From an uncultured Collinsella sp. (GTDB lineage Bacteria > Actinomycetota > Coriobacteriia > Coriobacteriales > Coriobacteriaceae), in the NCBI GenBank assembly GCA_900541045.1, contig UQID01000016.1, positions 1 to 58,323 of the forward strand: a stretch of DNA of 58,323 nucleotides. Direction: 5' to 3'. The translations under genes and the position numbers were made by a program. Below the pieces are notes generated by a model that saw nothing but the letters and a program-made list of their open reading frames with translations, ran no database searches and was not told the DNA's origin. This document shows positions 15,936-23,692 of this stretch, piece by piece. Position 1 is the first letter of the stretch. Every line of letters starts with the position of its first letter.

Positions 15936-16272
15936 CACATAACCTCCTTTTTGTCTACGTATTTCCTACACGACATGAAAGGAGTATACCTGTTTGGATT
16001 GTGGAATTATCGCTAAATTCGCAAAAGGTTGGATTATTTGTTTAAACGTCTAAGTTTGTTACAAATTGATTACGTTGCCGGTTTACAGCTTATTGCCTGC
16101 TAAAACGTGATTTGCTGATTGCTCTCAAAGACATATAAAGGTGCACTGTTCGTTAAGACCGCTTTTAGGTGGATCCCAATGCGTCTGCGTGCCACCATTT
16201 TGTTTGAACAGACATGACTTGACTAACCGAAGCAAATATGTTTAGAACTCTAGCCCATGTAGTCATTGGATG
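15936..16272. other. man operon upstream region
   Basis: This is an AT-rich 337-bp stretch with no gene. On the minus strand TATACT (15983-15988) is a likely -10 element for manX, about 45 bp before the start codon. I see no clear -12/-24 sigma-54 promoter and no convincing catabolite-response element. The rest, up to the end of hypA, is unassigned. Confidence 0.45.
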
Positions 16273-16701
16273 TTAGGCGATGTGGAGTGGGTTGGCGGCG
16301 TCGACGGCGTCGGGTGCGTCGGAGAGGCCGTCAGGAGCAGCGTCTGCCGGGTCCTCGTCGGGAGTCTCGATCTGTTTGATCATTACCTCTTGGCCCTGCA
16401 GCAAATAGGTCTCGCCGCTACCGCAATGGGGACAGGTCTTGCCGTGCTCGACCGTCGCGTAGTCGCGGCCGCACGCCTCGCAATGTGTCACGGCCTCGAC
16501 GGGCTCCACGATAAGCTCCGCGCCCTGCGCGATAGGCTTTTTATCTGCTGCCCAGCGCCAAGCGTCGAGTAGCAAGTCGGGAACGACGCCCGAGACCTCG
16601 CCCAACAGCAACGTTACGCTCGAAACGCGACGCACGCCATGAGCGCGCGCTACATTCTCGACATCGCGAATAATGTGATAGACGATTCCCAATTCATGCA
16701 A
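16273..16701 (-). CDS. hypA: Hydrogenase maturation nickel metallochaperone HypA
   Basis: HypA delivers nickel to [NiFe]-hydrogenase precursors. The protein (142 residues) starts M-H-E-L, where His2 is the essential nickel ligand; this fixes a TTG start codon at 16701 despite a weak ribosome-binding site. A structural zinc site is present as CEAC and CPHC in the second half. The C-terminus carries an Asp/Ala-rich extension of about 30 residues beyond the usual family length (about 115). It lies far from hypF-C-D-E (52308-57306), and hypB is not in this window. Confidence 0.93.
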   Translation of the reverse strand: MHELGIVYHIIRDVENVARAHGVRRVSSVTLLLGEVSGVVPDLLLDAWRWAADKKPIAQGAELIVEPVEAVTHCEACGRDYATVEHGKTCPHCGSGETYLLQGQEVMIKQIETPDEDPADAAPDGLSDAPDAVDAANPLHIA

Positions 16702-16746
16702 GGTAGAAACCTATCAACAACGGTTGATGCGATGCAAACTCAAAGC

Positions 16747-16782
16747 AAGGGGACGGCGAAGTCTAGTCTGCGCCGTCCCCTT
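16747..16782 (-). terminator. Terminator after the Fe-S flavoprotein gene
   Basis: Perfect 12-bp stem (AAGGGGACGGCG with CGCCGTCCCCTT), 15 bp after the stop on the minus strand. It separates the oxidoreductase gene from hypA. Confidence 0.75.
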
Positions 16783-16797
16783 ACCCGCCATGGTTAC

Positions 16798-19575
16798 CTA
16801 TTTACGACCGAACTTGATTTTGATTGCACGCTTTAAAGCATACTTGCCGAGACTTGGGAGCTTTTGCTCGTATTTGACCATCGTGGAACACTCGGGGCGA
16901 TCGCGATCCAGATGGATGGCGTCGAACGCGCACTTGGTGGTGCACAGGCCGCAGCCGATGCACTTGTTGGGGTCGACGATCGAGGCGCCGCAGCCCAGGC
17001 AGCGAGCGGTCTCGGCGCGCACCTGTTCCTCGGTAAAGGTCTCGACGTACTCGCTAAACGGCGCGGCCTTCTCGCGCTCGCGGTCCACATGCGCAACCTC
17101 GCGGCTCGCGTTGTCGTAACTCTCGAGCACAACGTCGTCGCGGTCGAGCGCGGTGTAGCGGCGCTGATTGCGGCCGATGGTGAGCGTAGAGCCCGGCTGC
17201 ACAAAGCGATGGATGGACACGGCGGCCTCGTGACCGGCGGCGATGGCATCGATGGCAAAGCTCGGACCGGTATAAACGTCGCCGCCCACAAAGATGTCGG
17301 GCTCGGCGGTCTGATAGGTCTGGGGATCGGCAAGGGCGCCCTGGCCGCGGCCGAGCTCCACCTTGGAGCCAGCCAGCAGGTCGCCCCACACAATGGACTG
17401 GCCAATCGACATGACGACACGGTCGGCATCGACACGGCGCAGATCGTTCTCGTCGTACTCGGGCGCAAAACGGCCCTCGTCGTCAAAGACACGCGTGCAG
17501 CGCTTGAAGGTGATACCGCACACACGACCGGCCTCGTCCAGGTGAATCTCCTTGGGGCCCCAGCCGCAGCTGATGTGAGCGCCGTCCTCAACGGCCTCGC
17601 GACGCTCCTCCTCGCTGGCGGGCATCTGCGCCTCGCTCTCCAGGCAGAACATCTCAACGTGCTCGGAACCCAGACGGCAGGCGTTGCGGGCAACGTCGAT
17701 GGCCACGTTGCCGCCGCCCACCACAATGGTGCGGCCGGACAGGGAATCGATCTTGCCGCTGTTAACCTCGCGAAGGAAGTCGACGGCCACGGTCACGTCC
17801 TCGGCATCCTCACCCGGAATGCCGGCAAGGCGGCCGCCCTGGCAGCCAATGGCAACGTAGAAGGCCCTGAAGCCCTGCGCGCGCAGCTCGTCGAGCGTCA
17901 CGTCTCGACCGACTTCCACGCCATAGCGGAACTCGGCACCCATCAGGCGAATGACCTCGACCTCGGCCTCAATGACGTCCTTCTGCAGCTTAAAGCTGGG
18001 AATGCCGTAGGTGAGCATGCCGCCCGGGCGCTCGTTTTTCTCGAACACGACGGGCTTGTAGCCCTTCTCGGCCAGATAAAAAGCGCAGGACAGGCCGGCC
18101 GGACCGGCACCGATGATGGCAATCTTCTGATCGAAGCCGCCGGCACGCGTCGGGGTCACCACAGGTGGGACATAGCGGGTCGCGGCATCCAGATCGCGCT
18201 GGGCGATAAACTTCTTGACCTCGTCGATAGCCACGGCGGCGTCCACACGGCCGCGGGTGCAGGCATCCTCGCAGCGGCGGTTGCACACACGGCCGCAGAT
18301 AGCGGGCAGCGGGTTCTCGCGCTTGATGAGCGCCAGCGCCTCGTCATAGCGGCCCTGCGCCGCGAGCTTTAAGTAGCCCTGAACGGCAACGTGCGCGGGG
18401 CAAGCCGTCTTGCAGGGCGCGGTGCCGGACTCGTGCGTCTCGATACGGTTATCGTTGCGGTAGTTGGGCGACCACTTGGTGTGGTCCCACTTGGTGGCAT
18501 CGGGCAGCTCCTGGCGCGGATACTCGGGCACCTGTCCGCCGGCCTTTTTGCTGCAGAGCTTCTGGCCGAGCTTGGCGGCGCCGGCCGGGCACACCTCAAC
18601 GCAGCGACCGCAGGCCACACACTTGTCCTTCTCGACCTTAGCGACATAGGCCGAGCGCGAAAGATTGGGCGTGTTGAACAGCTGCGAGGTGCGCAGGGCG
18701 TAGCACACGTTGACGTTGCAGTTGCAGATGGCGAAGATCTTGTTCTCGCCGTCAATGTTGGTGATCTGGTGCACAAAGCCGTTGTCCTCGGCCTGGCGCA
18801 GGATGTCGTAGACCTCGTCGCGGGTCACGTAATGACCACGATCGGTCTCGACCACGTAGTCGGCCATATCGCCCACGGCGATGCACCAATCGGCCGGGTC
18901 GTCGGCGCAGCCCTCTCCCATCACGCGACGGCTCGCGCGGCAGCTGCAGGTGCTAGCGGCATATTTGCCATCGTATTTGTCGAGCCAATGCTCGATATGC
19001 TCAATAGGCACCGAGGTGCTCGCGGCATCGATGGCCTTCTCGACCGGAATGACATGCATGCCGATGCCGGCACCTCCGGGCGGCACCATCGGCGTGGCCT
19101 TGGACAGCGGCCCCTTGGATGCCTGCTCAAAGAACTTGGCATAGACCGGATGCTCCTCGAGCTGGCTCACGCGCATGTTGAGGAACTCAGCAGAACCCGG
19201 CACCAGCATGGGCAGCACCCACTGCTTGGCTCGCTCGGGATTTTCCCAGTTGTACTCGAGCAGGCCCGTGTAGCTCATGTCGTCGAGCATCTTCTCGATC
19301 TGGGCCTCGGGCATGCCGGTGAGTTTGACCATCTCGGGCAGCGTGTAGGGACGGCGCATCTTCATCTTGCAGAGCACTTCGGCCTGCTCGTCAGTCGCGG
19401 CCTCGGCAAACGACCAGTACTCGTAGCCCAGCAGCTCGTCGCGATGCAGCAGGCGGTTGGTGCAGTGCTCGCACAGTTTGACGATGGCCTCGCGCGGATG
19501 CTCCGGCAGCGGCGGCACAAACTCCGCACCGATATCGGGCTCGGTGTAGCTAATCCCCGGTCCGTTGAGAATCAT
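16798..19575 (-). CDS. Multidomain 4Fe-4S / FAD / NAD(P) oxidoreductase (GltD-like)
   Basis: A 925-residue soluble redox protein. The first ~290 residues have a winged-helix-like segment and Cys-rich motifs (STCSCRASRRVMGEGC, ICNCNVNVCYA), followed by a 4Fe-4S motif CVACGRCVEVCP. Next comes a GltD-type module: CKTACPAHVAVQGYL and CGRVCNRRCEDAC for its Fe-S clusters, the FAD site IAIIGAGPAGLSCA and the NAD(P) site TIVVGGGNVAID. A C-terminal ferredoxin-like part has CLGCG and CIGCGLCTTKC. This layout resembles electron-transfer flavoproteins related to AegA/YgfK. Start ATG 19575 has GAAGGGA upstream; the longer open frame crosses the operator region. It is transcribed divergently from a TetR gene. 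Its substrate is unknown. Confidence 0.85.
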   Translation of the reverse strand: MILNGPGISYTEPDIGAEFVPPLPEHPREAIVKLCEHCTNRLLHRDELLGYEYWSFAEAATDEQAEVLCKMKMRRPYTLPEMVKLTGMPEAQIEKMLDDMSYTGLLEYNWENPERAKQWVLPMLVPGSAEFLNMRVSQLEEHPVYAKFFEQASKGPLSKATPMVPPGGAGIGMHVIPVEKAIDAASTSVPIEHIEHWLDKYDGKYAASTCSCRASRRVMGEGCADDPADWCIAVGDMADYVVETDRGHYVTRDEVYDILRQAEDNGFVHQITNIDGENKIFAICNCNVNVCYALRTSQLFNTPNLSRSAYVAKVEKDKCVACGRCVEVCPAGAAKLGQKLCSKKAGGQVPEYPRQELPDATKWDHTKWSPNYRNDNRIETHESGTAPCKTACPAHVAVQGYLKLAAQGRYDEALALIKRENPLPAICGRVCNRRCEDACTRGRVDAAVAIDEVKKFIAQRDLDAATRYVPPVVTPTRAGGFDQKIAIIGAGPAGLSCAFYLAEKGYKPVVFEKNERPGGMLTYGIPSFKLQKDVIEAEVEVIRLMGAEFRYGVEVGRDVTLDELRAQGFRAFYVAIGCQGGRLAGIPGEDAEDVTVAVDFLREVNSGKIDSLSGRTIVVGGGNVAIDVARNACRLGSEHVEMFCLESEAQMPASEEERREAVEDGAHISCGWGPKEIHLDEAGRVCGITFKRCTRVFDDEGRFAPEYDENDLRRVDADRVVMSIGQSIVWGDLLAGSKVELGRGQGALADPQTYQTAEPDIFVGGDVYTGPSFAIDAIAAGHEAAVSIHRFVQPGSTLTIGRNQRRYTALDRDDVVLESYDNASREVAHVDREREKAAPFSEYVETFTEEQVRAETARCLGCGASIVDPNKCIGCGLCTTKCAFDAIHLDRDRPECSTMVKYEQKLPSLGKYALKRAIKIKFGRK

Positions 19576-19668
19576 GGTCGTCCCTTCTCTTGCCACAGCC
19601 CGGCGAGACCGCGGCGCCCCTCTTTTTTTGCAGGCCGGGCATGCCCCCATGCCGTTCACCCGCCATTG

Positions 19669-19683
19669 TTGACATTGTGTCAA
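19669..19683. promoter_or_regulatory. Perfect 15-bp palindrome, likely TetR operator 1
   Basis: TTGACA-TTG-TGTCAA, centred at 19676 between the divergent oxidoreductase and TetR genes. It matches the second palindrome in architecture (TTGAC arms, 3-bp centre), and their centres are 23 bp apart, about two helical turns. Confidence 0.65.
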
Positions 19684-19691
19684 AAATAGTA

Positions 19692-19706
19692 TTGACGAAC
19701 CGTCAA
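19692..19706. promoter_or_regulatory. Perfect 15-bp palindrome, likely TetR operator 2
   Basis: TTGACG-AAC-CGTCAA, centred at 19699. Its arms contain -35-like TTGACG on both strands, so a bound repressor would block divergent promoters. A degenerate third copy may lie at about 19720-19738. Confidence 0.65.
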
Positions 19707-19764
19707 CAATATTCAAGACTGTTAGGCGAACGGTCAGGCAAAAGAGGATGAAAGGCGGCAAAAC

Positions 19765-20427
19765 ATGGGCGACAACACAGCAGATACCTCTGTGGTCGAT
19801 GCCGTCCCCGCATCCGATAGCGCGGCAAAGCGCCTGACAGGCGACGAACGCCGTCGCGAGATCCTCGATGCCGTGCGCACCGTAAGCTCCGAGCTGGGCG
19901 TGTCGCATCTTTCGGTATCGGCCGTGACCAAGCGAGCCGGCTGTACGCGCTCATTGTTCTACCACTACTTTGCCGATATGGACGCCGCCGTCACCGCCGT
20001 CATGGACGAGGCAATCGACGGTTTTATCTCCGAGCTCGAGCAGTGGAATGCCAGCCGCACGGTTGGCGACATCGAAGGCGCACTCGACACCGTCGCCCCG
20101 CTCTTCAAGCGTCTGGTCGTGAGCGGCCACGAGCTGCCGAGCACGCTCACCTCGAGCAGCGGTGCGCTCTACGGCGGCTTTTTGCACAACGTGGTCCAGC
20201 GCGTGGCGCAGTATATCTGCGACACCACCGTGGTGGATTTTGTCGCCCATCATGAGCTACGCATCGACCATGTCTACGAGACGTTCTACACCCTCATCAT
20301 GGGACTGTTGATGTATATCCGCACGCACCCCGATGTGCCCGACGAGACGGTCAAGGAGATTATCGCCTCGACGCTCCACATCGAGGGCTATACCGCCAAG
20401 TATCCGGAGCGCAAGCCCCAGAACTGA
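19765..20427 (+). CDS. TetR-family transcriptional regulator
   Basis: A 220-residue regulator with an N-terminal helix-turn-helix (about 25-70): RRREILDAVRTVSSELG, then LSVSAVTKRAGCTRSLFYHYF, the typical TetR recognition helix. The C-terminal helical domain should bind an unknown ligand. AAAGG precedes ATG 19765. It is divergent from the oxidoreductase and lies 63 bp before the DUF5692 gene on the same strand. Twin palindromes in the divergent region suggest that it represses itself and the oxidoreductase. Confidence 0.9.
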   Translation: MGDNTADTSVVDAVPASDSAAKRLTGDERRREILDAVRTVSSELGVSHLSVSAVTKRAGCTRSLFYHYFADMDAAVTAVMDEAIDGFISELEQWNASRTVGDIEGALDTVAPLFKRLVVSGHELPSTLTSSSGALYGGFLHNVVQRVAQYICDTTVVDFVAHHELRIDHVYETFYTLIMGLLMYIRTHPDVPDETVKEIIASTLHIEGYTAKYPERKPQN

Positions 20428-20490
20428 CGCCATTTGGCCAAACTGCCCGCGATCAGAAGAGGGGCCGCGGGCGTGTGAAAGGAGAGCAGC

Positions 20491-21498
20491 ATGCTGTTCG
20501 ATGTTTGGGGTAGCGATACCCTTATCCACTGGGCCGGCTGGGCCATGGTCTTTATTGGCCTGATCGTGCTCAACGAGGTCGGCCGCCGCACCAAGCTGGG
20601 CGCGGCAATCATCTTTGGCGTTGCTCCGCTGGCCATGACCATCTACTGCGTCGCCATCGCCGTCGGCGTTTCGCAGGGTGCCGAGTGGGCGCTCACCAAC
20701 CCCACCCATGTGTACCAGAACAGCTGGTTCCACTACGCCAAGGTATACGCGGCGCTGGCCGGTTGCTGGGGCTTCATTGCCATTAAGTACCAGTGGGGCA
20801 AGATCGGCAAGGCGCATTGGTTCCGCGCATGGCCGTTTGTGATCGTCGCTATCAACATCATGATTGCCGTCGTGTCCGATTTCGAGAGTGCCTACCACTT
20901 CTTTGTCCTGGGCCAGTCCACCTGGGTCACCTCCGAGGGCGCCACGCAGCTGGCCGGCTGGAACAACGTGTTCAACGGTATCGCGGGCATCATCAACATC
21001 TTCTGCATGACCGGTTGGTGGAGCGTCTACGCCTCCGAGGATCAGACCGATATGCTGTGGCCCGACATGACCTGGGTCTACATCATCGCCTACGATGTCT
21101 GGAACTTCTGCTACACCTACAACTGCCTGCCCACCCACTCCTGGTTCTGCGGCTTTGCGCTGCTGCTGGCGCCCACCGTCGCCGCCTTTATCTGGAACAA
21201 GGGCGGCTGGATTCAGAACCGCGCCTTTACACTTGCTATTTGGTGCATGTTTGCCCAGGTGTTCCCGTACTTCCAGGAGGAGTCCATCTTTGTGACCCAC
21301 TCCACGCTCGACCCAGGCGCCGCCACCGCGGTCTCGATTGCCGCGCTGATCGCCAACGTCGCCGCGATCATCTACATCGCCTACCGCGCCAAGAAGCTCG
21401 GTCGCAATCCCTACAAGCAGGATGTCTTTGAGGGCACCAGCGATTGGGAGAAGGCTACCGCTCGCCGCGCCAAGGTTGATTACGCGCACGCCGAGTAA
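20491..21498 (+). CDS. DUF5692-like polytopic membrane protein
   Basis: A 335-residue protein with about nine hydrophobic segments and unusually many Trp and Tyr residues. I believe it belongs to DUF5692, a family without assigned function. Notable blocks are WAGWAMVFIGLIVLNEVGRRTK, NPTHVYQNSWFHYAKVYAALAG, and polar residues inside membrane stretches (YDVWNFCYTYNCLPTHSWFC). The C-terminal 40 residues are cytoplasmic and charged. GAAAGGAGAGCAGC gives a good ribosome-binding site. It follows the TetR gene and ends at a strong terminator. A role in membrane redox chemistry or transport with the divergent Fe-S flavoprotein is an inference from context only. Confidence 0.75.
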   Translation: MLFDVWGSDTLIHWAGWAMVFIGLIVLNEVGRRTKLGAAIIFGVAPLAMTIYCVAIAVGVSQGAEWALTNPTHVYQNSWFHYAKVYAALAGCWGFIAIKYQWGKIGKAHWFRAWPFVIVAINIMIAVVSDFESAYHFFVLGQSTWVTSEGATQLAGWNNVFNGIAGIINIFCMTGWWSVYASEDQTDMLWPDMTWVYIIAYDVWNFCYTYNCLPTHSWFCGFALLLAPTVAAFIWNKGGWIQNRAFTLAIWCMFAQVFPYFQEESIFVTHSTLDPGAATAVSIAALIANVAAIIYIAYRAKKLGRNPYKQDVFEGTSDWEKATARRAKVDYAHAE

Positions 21499-21569
21499 CG
21501 CGCCTGACGCAAACATCGCTTGAGTACGAAGCCGCATAACCGGCTCCGCGCAACTCAACGCATTGCAGG

Positions 21570-21609
21570 GCCCCCGGAATGTGATTCGTTCACGTTCCGG
21601 GGGCTTTTT
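21570..21609 (+). terminator. Terminator after the DUF5692 gene
   Basis: GCCCCCGGAATGTG (21570-21583) pairs with CACGTTCCGGGGGC (21591-21604) with one wobble and is followed by TTTTTG. Confidence 0.88.
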
Positions 21610-21731
21610 GCTGCCGCGAGGATGCGGCTAAACGATGCACTCGGGTTAAATCGGATCTTATATTTCGCATGCGCTTTATATGGCTCCATTTTTGGGTACA
21701 GTGTTGTCCCGATATTGAGCTTGGGGGATAT

Positions 21732-23234
21732 ATGAAAGATGAGACGATGAGCCAAGAGGATGCGGCCCAAGATGCAGAAGCATGCGCTGAGGCCCTGGAG
21801 AGCCTTGACCGGATTGCGCTGGCCGAGATTGCGTTTGACGATTCGAGCGTTGATGTGCGAGATGAGCCGGAAATCGAAGCGCAGCCCGATGATCAGGATG
21901 CAAAAGACGATGGCGCCGCGCCCACCGAAGACGAGGCGGGGCACGAGGAATCCGAATGCAAGGCCGACGACCGGCCCGAATCCGACACGAGCGAGGAAAC
22001 CATCTTGCTCGACAGTTTGCCGGCCGAAGATTCGCTGACCCGCGAGCTTCCCGGCCTGGGCTCCGCCCCTGCCGTGGACGAGACCATCGCCATGGGCGAT
22101 ATTCCCCTACCGTCCGTTCCCTCGGCACATGAGGCCGAGGCCCGTCATCGCAAGATGTCGCCCAAGCGCCGCAACCTGATGGTTGCCGGCGTTGTGGCCG
22201 TCGCGCTCATCGCCGGCGGCGCAGGCTATGCGGCTTGGAATGGATACCAACAAGAGCAGGCCGCCGCTGTCGCCGCCAATGCGCACACGATGATGTCGGT
22301 GCAGATTGGTGTGCATGCCGCGGGCCTCGACTGCTCAACTGGCTCAAAGATTCCCGTACAGGTGAGCGGGCAGGATTCCGACGGTTCTTCCGTGAGCGAA
22401 ACGCTCTACGTTGACGAGCATGGTCGCGGCATCAAGCTGCTGCCCGGCGATTACACGCTCTCCATTGCCGCCTCCCCCATCGCGGCCGACGGCACCATCT
22501 ACACCGTCCCGACCACCAAGGCGCAGGTCACCATTAAGAGCGATGGGCAGGATTTGAGTGCCCAGGCCACCTTTAAGCTCAAGGTGTCTTCGGCCGACAT
22601 GGTGACCGACGACCAGATCGATGCCGCCGCCAAGTATGCCGAGGAAGGCGGCGCGAGCTCCGCCGCCGCGGCAAAGATACTCCAGCAGGCGGCAATTACG
22701 CGCCGCGATGCCGCCGCCAACGCCGTAAGCGCAAGCGAGGCTCAGTCCGCCCGCGATGCCGACGCTCGGCACAAGGCGACGAACCTGTATCAGCTCGATA
22801 TTCCGGTTGAGTGGTATGGCAAGGTCGCAACCTGGCAAAACGGCAGCACGCTGTGCATTTATCTGGACAGCGACACCAACACACCGCTCGTGACGCTTGT
22901 CGCAGTGCGCGACGGCGAGACCTTTACCCCCGATGACGGCGATACGGTTTTGGGCACGGTCAGCCTGGGCAACGGCTACACCGTCTACGCCAGCGGCCCT
23001 GTCTATCCGTACGTGATTCCGCAAACCATCAACGGGCGCACGCAGAACCCCGTGTCGACCTACCCCATGGACACGGCGATTGAGCTTGTCGAGTTCACGA
23101 CCGGCAACCGCTACACATACAGCCAGATCAAAAACGACCTGGTCGGTAAAGACGGCAAGGCAGACGCCGCGACCAAACTCGAGACCGACTACCTCGCCCA
23201 GATTCTCCTGCCGAGCATCAAAGCCCAGGACTAG
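21732..23234 (+). CDS. Membrane-anchored protein with acidic cytoplasmic region (unrecognised)
   Basis: A 500-residue protein of no family I recognise. Residues 1 to about 135 are very acidic and low-complexity (many Asp/Glu/Ala), followed by a basic KMSPKRR stop-transfer and one membrane helix (LMVAGVVAVALIAGGAGYAAW, about 145-166). This predicts the N-terminus inside and about 330 residues outside. The outer part starts with a beta-rich segment (MSVQIGVHAAGLDCSTGSK, PGDYTLSIAASP), then an Ala/Asp-rich helical stretch, then a second beta-rich domain. ATG 21732 follows GGGGGA; earlier ATG codons lack one. It stands alone between terminators. A surface sensor or envelope role is only a guess. 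Confidence 0.75.
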   Translation: MKDETMSQEDAAQDAEACAEALESLDRIALAEIAFDDSSVDVRDEPEIEAQPDDQDAKDDGAAPTEDEAGHEESECKADDRPESDTSEETILLDSLPAEDSLTRELPGLGSAPAVDETIAMGDIPLPSVPSAHEAEARHRKMSPKRRNLMVAGVVAVALIAGGAGYAAWNGYQQEQAAAVAANAHTMMSVQIGVHAAGLDCSTGSKIPVQVSGQDSDGSSVSETLYVDEHGRGIKLLPGDYTLSIAASPIAADGTIYTVPTTKAQVTIKSDGQDLSAQATFKLKVSSADMVTDDQIDAAAKYAEEGGASSAAAAKILQQAAITRRDAAANAVSASEAQSARDADARHKATNLYQLDIPVEWYGKVATWQNGSTLCIYLDSDTNTPLVTLVAVRDGETFTPDDGDTVLGTVSLGNGYTVYASGPVYPYVIPQTINGRTQNPVSTYPMDTAIELVEFTTGNRYTYSQIKNDLVGKDGKADAATKLETDYLAQILLPSIKAQD

Positions 23235-23275
23235 CCGGCCCGAAGACAGCCGCCCAACACCACATCCCTAACGCA

Positions 23276-23340
23276 GTTGCGGTGAAATAGGGATTGTTTT
23301 TGCTGGTCAAACCGCAAAACAGTCCCTATTTCACCGCAAC
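23276..23340. repeat. Long palindrome with 25-bp arms
   Basis: Arms 23276-23300 and 23316-23340 are complementary over 25 bp with a single mismatch (GTTGCGGTGAAATAGGGA ... TCCCTATTTCACCGCAAC) around a 15-bp loop. It lies between the converging ends of the gene to the left and the small gene to the right. It could terminate transcription, but there is no long T-run. Confidence 0.8.
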
Positions 23341-23365
23341 TTATTGGTGGCCTTTTGGGTGGCAC

Positions 23366-23560
23366 TCAGCGCCACGGGTCGGCTTCGAACATCGGCTCGC
23401 GCTCGGGGCGGCGATCGCTGTAGGGATCGTAGCCGTCGTCGTCCTCGTTCTCGGCGCGGATGTAGGGGTCGCGCGGCTTGGGCGCCGGTTTAGGCGCAGG
23501 CTTGGGTGCGGCGGGCACTGCCTCAGCCGCCGGTGCGTTCGTCTTGTTCTCGTCTTTCAT
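23366..23560 (-). CDS. Small Pro/Ala-Lys-rich acidic-tailed protein (64 residues)
   Basis: Unrecognised. The protein starts MKDENKTNAP and has a repetitive PAPKPAPKPAPKP-type segment, then a charged tail with DDDGYDPYSDRRPEREP ending DPWR. ATG 23560 is 8 bases after AAGGAG; an ATG two codons earlier would be too close to it. It follows the clpB terminator on the same strand, so it likely has its own promoter. The composition suggests a disordered protein. Such small ORFs can be spurious, but the ribosome-binding site and lack of competing frame support it. Confidence 0.5.
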   Translation of the reverse strand: MKDENKTNAPAAEAVPAAPKPAPKPAPKPRDPYIRAENEDDDGYDPYSDRRPEREPMFEADPWR

Positions 23561-23613
23561 CTGCATAGCTCCTTACATCGCATCCGCTCAACATCATCGA
23601 TTGTCGCACGAAA

Positions 23614-23647
23614 AAGGGTGGCGGACCCAATTGGATCCGCCACCCTT
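23614..23647 (-). terminator. Terminator of clpB
   Basis: Perfect 12-bp stem AAGGGTGGCGGA / TCCGCCACCCTT, followed on the minus strand by TTTTT, 46 bp after the clpB stop. Confidence 0.88.
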
Positions 23648-23692
23648 GGCGTTTAGAGACGACTGGCAGGTTTTAAGGCATCTCCCAAAAAT

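Noticed and set aside
15936..16272. Sigma-54 promoter for the mannose PTS operon
   Set aside because: Many mannose PTS operons use -12/-24 promoters with a LevR/ManR activator, but no TGGCA-N7-TGC match or activator gene is visible here.
19576..19908. 111-residue N-terminal extension of the Fe-S flavoprotein
   Set aside because: The extension would run through the divergent promoter, the palindromic operators and the 5' end of the TetR gene; ATG 19575 has its own ribosome-binding site.
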